Below, piece by piece: positions 6,640 to 8,101 of a stretch of DNA of 8,101 nt. Origin of the DNA: Methanobacteriaceae archaeon (GTDB lineage Archaea > Methanobacteriota > Methanobacteria > Methanobacteriales > Methanobacteriaceae). The position numbers were made by a program, and so were the translations under genes. How positions within the stretch are numbered: the stretch's first letter is position 1; each line of letters starts with the position of its first letter. The stretch is taken from NCBI GenBank assembly GCA_900769095.1, contig CAAGFH010000267.1, positions 1 through 8,101 of the forward strand, read 5' to 3'. The notes under the pieces were generated by a model. It saw only the letters and a program-made list of their open reading frames with translations. It was not told where the DNA came from and did no database searches.

Positions 6640-7245
6640 ATATGAATAAGACATTTTAATATGATCTTTTCCATTATTTTCCACAACAGGCCCATGACCT
6701 GGGAAAATACCTTTAACATCTAATTTCATTAATTTTTCAACACTTTTTTTCATATCATCATAATTTCCACCAAGATCCATTCTGCCAACTCCACCGCCAG
6801 CAAAAATAGTATCACCGGAAATTAAGTTTTCACCATCCCAAAGACAAATTCCACCAGAAGTATGTCCAGGAGTGTGAATTACTTCAAAATCAGCTATTTT
6901 ATCTCCCTCTTCAAGTTCCATATCTACACGAGTGTTGTTTATTTTATCAAAACCAAATGCAGAACCTGAAGTTCCTAAAGTATCTTCATTTTTAATAGGA
7001 ATAGCATCTAATTTATGAACAGCAATCTTTGCATTTTCAAAAAAGTGATTTCCACCAATATGGTCAAAATGACAGTGAGTATTGACAACTAATTCAATAT
7101 CTTCTGGTTCAACACCATTTTCACGTAATTTAGCAAATAAGTAATCCTTGTTTTCACCAGCACCAGTGTCAACTAAAATTTTATTATCAATCAAATAGCA
7201 ATTTGAATCGTAATTATATCCTAAAATTCAAACAATTTCTGACAT
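6634..7245 (-). CDS. MBL-fold hydrolase (glyoxalase II-like), frame interrupted by TGA at codon 6
   Basis: A metallo-beta-lactamase-fold hydrolase of 203 codons counted from ATG 7245. Metal ligands, numbered from that ATG: THCHFDH with H57, H59, D61 and H62, HTPGHTSGG with H128, GDTIFAGG with D145, and PGHG with H184. This is the glyoxalase II-like pattern; the true substrate is unknown. The ATG at 7245 is followed by SEIV, then TGA at 7230-7228, then ILGYNYDSNCYLIDNKILVDTG, which reads as the ordinary first strands of this fold on both sides of the stop. Upstream in frame there is only TAA at 7260-7258. The first usable codon after the TGA is TTG at 7194 (186 residues), with no Shine-Dalgarno and without the first strand. 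I see a substitution (for example TGG or AGA to TGA), either a sequencing error or a real nonsense mutation. The rest is intact. It is convergent with trkA. Confidence 0.85.
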
Positions 7246-7283
7246 GAAAAATAATATTTAAAACTAAGTAATTAAAATTTTTG

Positions 7284-7304
7284 AAAAAAAGTTTTGTATA
7301 AAAA
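7284..7304 (-). terminator. Oligo-T terminator after tRNA-Trp
   Basis: On the minus strand the tRNA discriminator base is followed directly by TTTTT (7304-7300) and, after ATACAAAAC, by TTTTTTT (7290-7284). Such T-tracts are the usual archaeal termination signal and separate the tRNA from the hydrolase gene. Confidence 0.6.
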
Positions 7305-7452
7305 TGGGGTCACAGGGATTTGAACCCCGATCCTGGGATTTCTCTTGCCTCAGTACTCCAATTGTTCATCACAACAAGTACTGTTCAGTTACGCGTATAT
7401 TTCTTCAAAGACAACTGGAGTCCCAGATGATGCCAGGTTACACCATAACCCC
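7305..7452 (-). tRNA. tRNA-Trp(CCA) with a 75-nt intron at position 37/38
   Basis: Minus strand. Acceptor stem GGGGTTA (7452-7446) pairs with TGACCCC (7312-7306), and the discriminator A is at 7305. The D-arm carries GG at 18/19. The anticodon stem TGGGA/TCCCA encloses C32 T33 C34 C35 A36 G37, anticodon CCA at 7418-7416. The T-arm is CGGGG-TTCAAAT-CCCTG. CCA is not encoded. Exons are 7415-7452 and 7305-7339. The intron lies after base 37, the canonical archaeal position, and the junctions can fold into a bulge-helix-bulge for the splicing endonuclease: bulges A36-G37^T and AA^A38, with three Watson-Crick pairs of the central helix (C32, T33, C34) and a C35-A mismatch. A TTTATATA box lies upstream at 7488-7495. 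Confidence 0.96.
7340..7414 (-). ncRNA. tRNA-Trp intron resembling a box C/D RNA that guides 2'-O-methylation of C34
   Basis: Within the intron, on the minus strand: degenerate box C TTGAAGA (7408-7402), box D' CTGA (7388-7385), box C' GTGATGA (7372-7366) and box D CTGA (7353-7350). The C'-D spacer is exactly 12 nt, the archaeal norm. Its sequence ACAATTGGAGTA (7365-7354) pairs over 11 bp, one G-U, with the 5' exon/intron stretch ACTCCAGTTGT. The fifth base upstream of box D (G) falls opposite C34, so the N+5 rule predicts Cm34. This is the arrangement established for pre-tRNA-Trp introns of other euryarchaea such as Haloferax and Pyrococcus. TTGTC at the 5' end can pair with GGCAA near the 3' end. 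The D' guide does not fit U39. Confidence 0.8.
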
Positions 7453-7487
7453 ACACATAACATACAATAATACATTTATTTTAATAA

Positions 7488-7495
7488 TATATAAA
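7488..7495 (-). promoter_or_regulatory. TATA box of tRNA-Trp
   Basis: A consensus TTTATATA on the minus strand, centred about 39 bp upstream of the mature 5' end. A start about 25 nt downstream implies a 5' leader of about 14 nt for RNase P to remove. It lies just past the hjc stop codon. Confidence 0.65.
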
Positions 7496-7504
7496 GATTA
7501 CCAT

Positions 7505-7915
7505 TTAATCGAACTTCATTTGCTTATCAATACCAGCAATTTCATCGATTTCAAGGCCTTTTTCAAGAGCATAATCCTTTTCAACACGATAATTTCCTTT
7601 TTTAGTACGAGGAGCATTTTTAGGTTCTAAAAAGAGCCATTTAGTGTATTTAAACCTAACACCAATATATGGCTTAGCACCAAATATTTGAGAAAATTCA
7701 CATAACTCATCAATTTGAACAGAATCAATGTATATTTTATCCTTTGTTGTTGTTTTAACTTCAATAGCTAAGTATATTTTACCATTTCCAGCAACAACAT
7801 CAGGTAATGATTTTTTGGTTGCTCCACCAGAAGCAGGAGCTCTCATAGCAGCAAACCCCCTGTCCCAAAGTTTGTGAACCAATTCTCTTTCTTCAGCAGA
7901 CCCTTTTTTAGCCAT
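7505..7915 (-). CDS. hjc: Holliday junction resolvase Hjc
   Basis: The archaeal Hjc cuts four-way DNA junctions during homologous recombination and repair, acting as a dimer with the restriction-endonuclease fold. The 136 residues begin MAKKGSAEERELVHKL. Catalytic residues are visible as E9, the PDVV aspartate D39, and E52/K54 in the EVK motif. These are offset by three from Sulfolobus Hjc residues E12, D42, E55 and K57 as I recall them. The flexible segment RAPASGGATKKSLPD precedes D39. The ATG at 7915 is chosen as it gives the usual family N-terminus; a TTG four codons upstream (7927) is possible but would sit on the weak GAGTG site at 7921-7925. It is monocistronic between two tRNA genes, with its own TATA box. 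Confidence 0.95.
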   Translation of the reverse strand: MAKKGSAEERELVHKLWDRGFAAMRAPASGGATKKSLPDVVAGNGKIYLAIEVKTTTKDKIYIDSVQIDELCEFSQIFGAKPYIGVRFKYTKWLFLEPKNAPRTKKGNYRVEKDYALEKGLEIDEIAGIDKQMKFD

Positions 7916-7967
7916 AATAACACTCAATAATAAAAAATTTAATTAAATAATACTCTGTTTTGATAAG

Positions 7968-7975
7968 TATATAAA
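7968..7975 (-). promoter_or_regulatory. TATA box of hjc
   Basis: A consensus TTTATATA on the minus strand, inside a T-rich stretch. A transcript start near 7946 would give a leader of about 30 nt carrying the weak GAGTG site. Confidence 0.6.
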
Positions 7976-7981
7976 AAAAAT

Positions 7982-7994
7982 CCGAGAGCATTTG
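7982..7994 (-). repeat. Short imperfect copy of the tRNA-Glu acceptor sequence
   Basis: CCGAGAGCATTTG on the plus strand resembles CCGGAGCAA at 8093-8101 (one extra base) and is complementary to AATGCTCCGG at 8023-8032. In the tRNA-Glu transcript this would let the tRNA 3' end plus trailer pair with a downstream segment that is followed by eight T residues. It may be a terminator-like hairpin, a decayed tRNA fragment or chance. Confidence 0.35.
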
Positions 7995-8006
7995 AAAAGT
8001 AATCAT

Positions 8007-8014
8007 AAAAAAAA
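8007..8014 (-). terminator. Oligo-T terminator after tRNA-Glu
   Basis: Eight consecutive T residues on the minus strand, 10 bases after the tRNA discriminator base. A second run of eight (7980-7973) follows further on. Confidence 0.6.
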
Positions 8015-8024
8015 TATTTTGGAA

Positions 8025-8099
8025 TGCTCCGGCCGGGATTCGAACCCGAGTCTTCGGCTCGAAAGGCCGAAATGATTGGCCGGACTACACCACCGGAGC
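8025..8099 (-). tRNA. tRNA-Glu(TTC)
   Basis: Minus strand, 75 nt. Acceptor GCTCCGG pairs with CCGGAGC, discriminator A. The anticodon stem TCGGC/GCCGA encloses the loop CTTTCGA, anticodon TTC. The T-arm is TCGGG-TTCGAAT-CCCGG. There is no intron and CCA is not encoded. In methanogens glutamyl-tRNA also feeds tetrapyrrole (F430, cobamide) synthesis. Its promoter lies beyond the window. Confidence 0.97.
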
Positions 8100-8101
8100 A
8101 A

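Noticed and set aside
7228..7230. TGA read as selenocysteine or tryptophan
   Set aside because: The position is not a redox or catalytic site of the MBL fold and no SECIS-like element is evident. The same gene ends in TGA as a real stop, and the tRNA-Trp here has a CCA anticodon. An error or mutation is simpler.
7304..7630. Plus-strand open frame of 108 codons across the tRNA-Trp region
   Set aside because: It runs antisense through the tRNA, its intron and the hjc end, has no family resemblance and is best explained as chance.
1..8101. CRISPR array, insertion sequence, prophage, toxin-antitoxin or defence system
   Set aside because: No regularly spaced repeats, transposase, integrase or phage genes, or paired small toxin-antitoxin frames were seen. 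All sizeable frames belong to core genes or are their shadows.

Overview
The window looks like ordinary chromosomal core DNA of a methanogenic archaeon of the Methanobacteriales, most like Methanobrevibacter. It is AT-rich and carries a formylmethanofuran:H4MPT formyltransferase (ftr) of the methanogenesis pathway and an archaeal Holliday junction resolvase (hjc). It also has tRNA genes without encoded CCA, a tRNA-Trp with an archaeal bulge-helix-bulge intron, TATA-box promoters, GGTGA-type ribosome binding sites and oligo-T terminators. Species cannot be fixed from the sequence alone. The first 20 bases are not biological: they match the 3' end of the Illumina TruSeq read-1 adapter, so the window begins at an untrimmed contig end.

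Layout. 21-1143 (-): bifunctional NAD(P)H-hydrate repair enzyme Nnr, cut off at its C-terminus by the contig end. 1215-2345 (+): MthK-like two-TM potassium channel with a cytoplasmic RCK domain. 2391-3281 (-): ftr, convergent with the channel gene and ending in a hairpin plus T-rich terminator. 3365-4426 (-): flippase-like/UPF0104 membrane protein. 4494-5927 (+): TrkH potassium transporter subunit, divergent from the flippase gene across a short AT-rich gap. 5980-6639 (+): TrkA, the NAD-binding gating partner of TrkH. 6634-7245 (-): metallo-beta-lactamase-fold hydrolase whose frame has a TGA at codon 6. 7305-7452 (-): tRNA-Trp(CCA) with a 75-nt intron. 7505-7915 (-): hjc. 8025-8099 (-): tRNA-Glu(TTC).

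Functional picture. The best-defined theme is potassium homeostasis: an RCK-gated channel plus the TrkH/TrkA uptake system lie within about 5.4 kb, with ftr and the flippase-like gene between them. The rest is housekeeping: metabolite repair (Nnr), C1 metabolism (ftr), recombination (hjc) and tRNAs.

I found no CRISPR array, insertion sequence, prophage, toxin-antitoxin or defence locus, and no clearly novel multi-gene system. The most interesting elements are small: a tRNA-Trp intron that looks like a box C/D guide RNA aimed at C34 of its own tRNA, a probable internal translation start giving a free RCK domain from the channel gene, and the in-frame TGA in the hydrolase. No stretch longer than about 110 bases lacks a gene.
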